From Bacteroidota bacterium (lineage in GTDB: Bacteria; Bacteroidota; Bacteroidia; Cytophagales; Cyclobacteriaceae), in NCBI GenBank assembly GCA_018267275.1, contig JAFDYV010000012.1:124001-188000 (forward strand): a DNA stretch of 64,000 nucleotides, given 5' to 3'. Below, piece after piece: positions 63,418-64,000 of the stretch (positions are counted from its first letter, which is position 1; each line of letters opens with the position of its first letter). The notes below the pieces were generated by a model that saw nothing but the letters and a program-made list of their open reading frames with translations, had not been told where the DNA came from and searched no databases. The position numbers were made by a program, and so were the translations under genes.

Positions 63418-64000
63418 CATTTTGGTATGGTTGTTTATTTCAACAATGACGATTGCCACGGCACAAGAAAAAGAAAAAATTCCTTTTGAAGGTATAGATC
63501 AAACGTGGCAAAACGGGGCCGACCGAAGGGACAGTTCTATTTTCACCCGTGCGAAATATTTTGTGCCTTCGGCTTTAGTCGATTTGAATTACAACTATTC
63601 GTTCAACAACCCGATTGACAATACAGTGGTAGGCTCCACTGCGTTGGCGAGGCATAACGAGTTTCAGTTGGCTGCATTACACTTTGGTGGCGACTTTTAC
63701 TACAACCAAGTGCGCGCACGCATCATGACGCAGTTCGGAACGCGCTCAACGGTTGTTCCACGAAATGATTTTAGTCCCTATCGCGGGCAATATGACTTGG
63801 CTAATGTGTATCGCTACTTAAGCGAGGCGTATACGGGCTACCACATCAACAAATGGTACGGCATCAACATTGATGTGGGTTTGTTTATGTCTTACATCGG
63901 GCTCAACTCATTTTATCAAGCCGAGAATTGGGAATACCAAGCATCCTTCACTTCCGATAACACCCCATGGTTTTTCAATGGTATGCGCATCCAAATTTTT
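63401..64000 (+). CDS. OmpL-like beta-barrel porin, N-terminal part (cut by window edge)
   Basis: ATG 63401 (MKNGNSILVWLFISTMTIAT) lies within the end of kup in another frame, and the frame stays open for 200 codons to the window edge. After a signal peptide ending at TAQ come strand-rich segments: FVPSALVDLNYNYSFNNPID, FQLAALHFGGDFYYNQVRAR, AYTGYHINKWYGINIDVGLF and YQASFTSDNTPWFFNGMRIQ. This is the pattern of the putative beta-barrel porin-2 (OmpL-like) family of Bacteroidota. It may admit ions through the outer membrane for Kup; substrate unproven. The gene continues beyond 64000. Confidence 0.78.
   Translation, partial: MKNGNSILVWLFISTMTIATAQEKEKIPFEGIDQTWQNGADRRDSSIFTRAKYFVPSALVDLNYNYSFNNPIDNTVVGSTALARHNEFQLAALHFGGDFYYNQVRARIMTQFGTRSTVVPRNDFSPYRGQYDLANVYRYLSEAYTGYHINKWYGINIDVGLFMSYIGLNSFYQAENWEYQASFTSDNTPWFFNGMRIQIF

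Noticed and set aside
1..64000. tRNA, rRNA or known riboswitch genes
   Set aside because: I looked for cloverleaf-like and conserved rRNA or riboswitch cores by eye and saw none; a covariance search could still reveal some.

Overview
The window looks like the chromosome of a Bacteroidota member, probably of the Cytophagales. The evidence is a type IX secretion C-terminal sorting domain, an exosortase F (XrtF) pair, a CarboxypepD_reg-like protein, many small outer-membrane beta-barrel proteins (DUF6089-like, PorT-like, DUF6268-like, OmpL-like), an ImuA/ImuB/DnaE2 mutasome of Bacteroidota type, and -7 boxes of the TAnnTTTG kind in front of several genes. All assignments come from reading the sequence; no database search was run.

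Region 1 (1-18.4 kb, plus strand) is a surface polysaccharide locus with overlapping or nearly abutting genes. It holds three glycosyltransferases, a glutamine-dependent amidotransferase, a two-domain oxidoreductase, a UDP-GlcNAc 2-epimerase, a heparinase/alginate-lyase-like protein, a PglC-like initiating sugar transferase, a PglD-like acetyltransferase, a PglE-like aminotransferase and a PglF/FlaA1-like membrane dehydratase. The last four could together make and load a bacillosamine-type sugar. Embedded among them are XrtF, its partner membrane protein, a ~1000-residue T9SS cargo and a ~67-residue protein ending in a PID-CTERM-like sorting tail, a candidate exosortase F substrate.

Region 2 (18.4-33.2 kb) is mostly housekeeping: a DUF6089-like protein, sucC, a LolD-like ABC ATPase, accA, an MBL-fold hydrolase, patatin, urocanate hydratase, an acyltransferase, two outer-membrane barrels, folC, trmB, an LpxH-like phosphoesterase, a glycosyltransferase and a CarboxypepD_reg-like protein.

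Region 3 (33.2-41.1 kb) carries a transglutaminase-like protein and the mutagenic translesion cassette imuA-imuB-dnaE2, then a DUF6268-like barrel and an unrecognised 113-residue protein. The promoters of imuA and of the small gene share TTAG...CTAA dyads, which suggests common (damage-type) control.

Region 4 (41.1-59.6 kb) is an accessory, decaying zone. Two copies of a noncoding element lie near its ends (41.1-41.6 and 57.7-58.1 kb). Between and around them are AraC-VOC-SRPBCC-DUF5655 genes, an orphan Wza-like lipoprotein, a kelch-like lipoprotein, two secreted hydrolases, a CPBP protease, a Crp-family regulator, a HEAT-repeat protein, an HTH/membrane-protein pair and a MacB/FtsX-like permease. 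It also holds visible wreckage: a duplicated gene tail, a DinB gene with an in-frame stop, a truncated metallophosphoesterase and a probable IS relic.

Region 5 (59.6-64 kb) is a KdpD-C-terminal-half histidine kinase, a KdpE-like regulator, a Kup potassium transporter and the start of an OmpL-like porin, arranged as one operon for potassium homeostasis.
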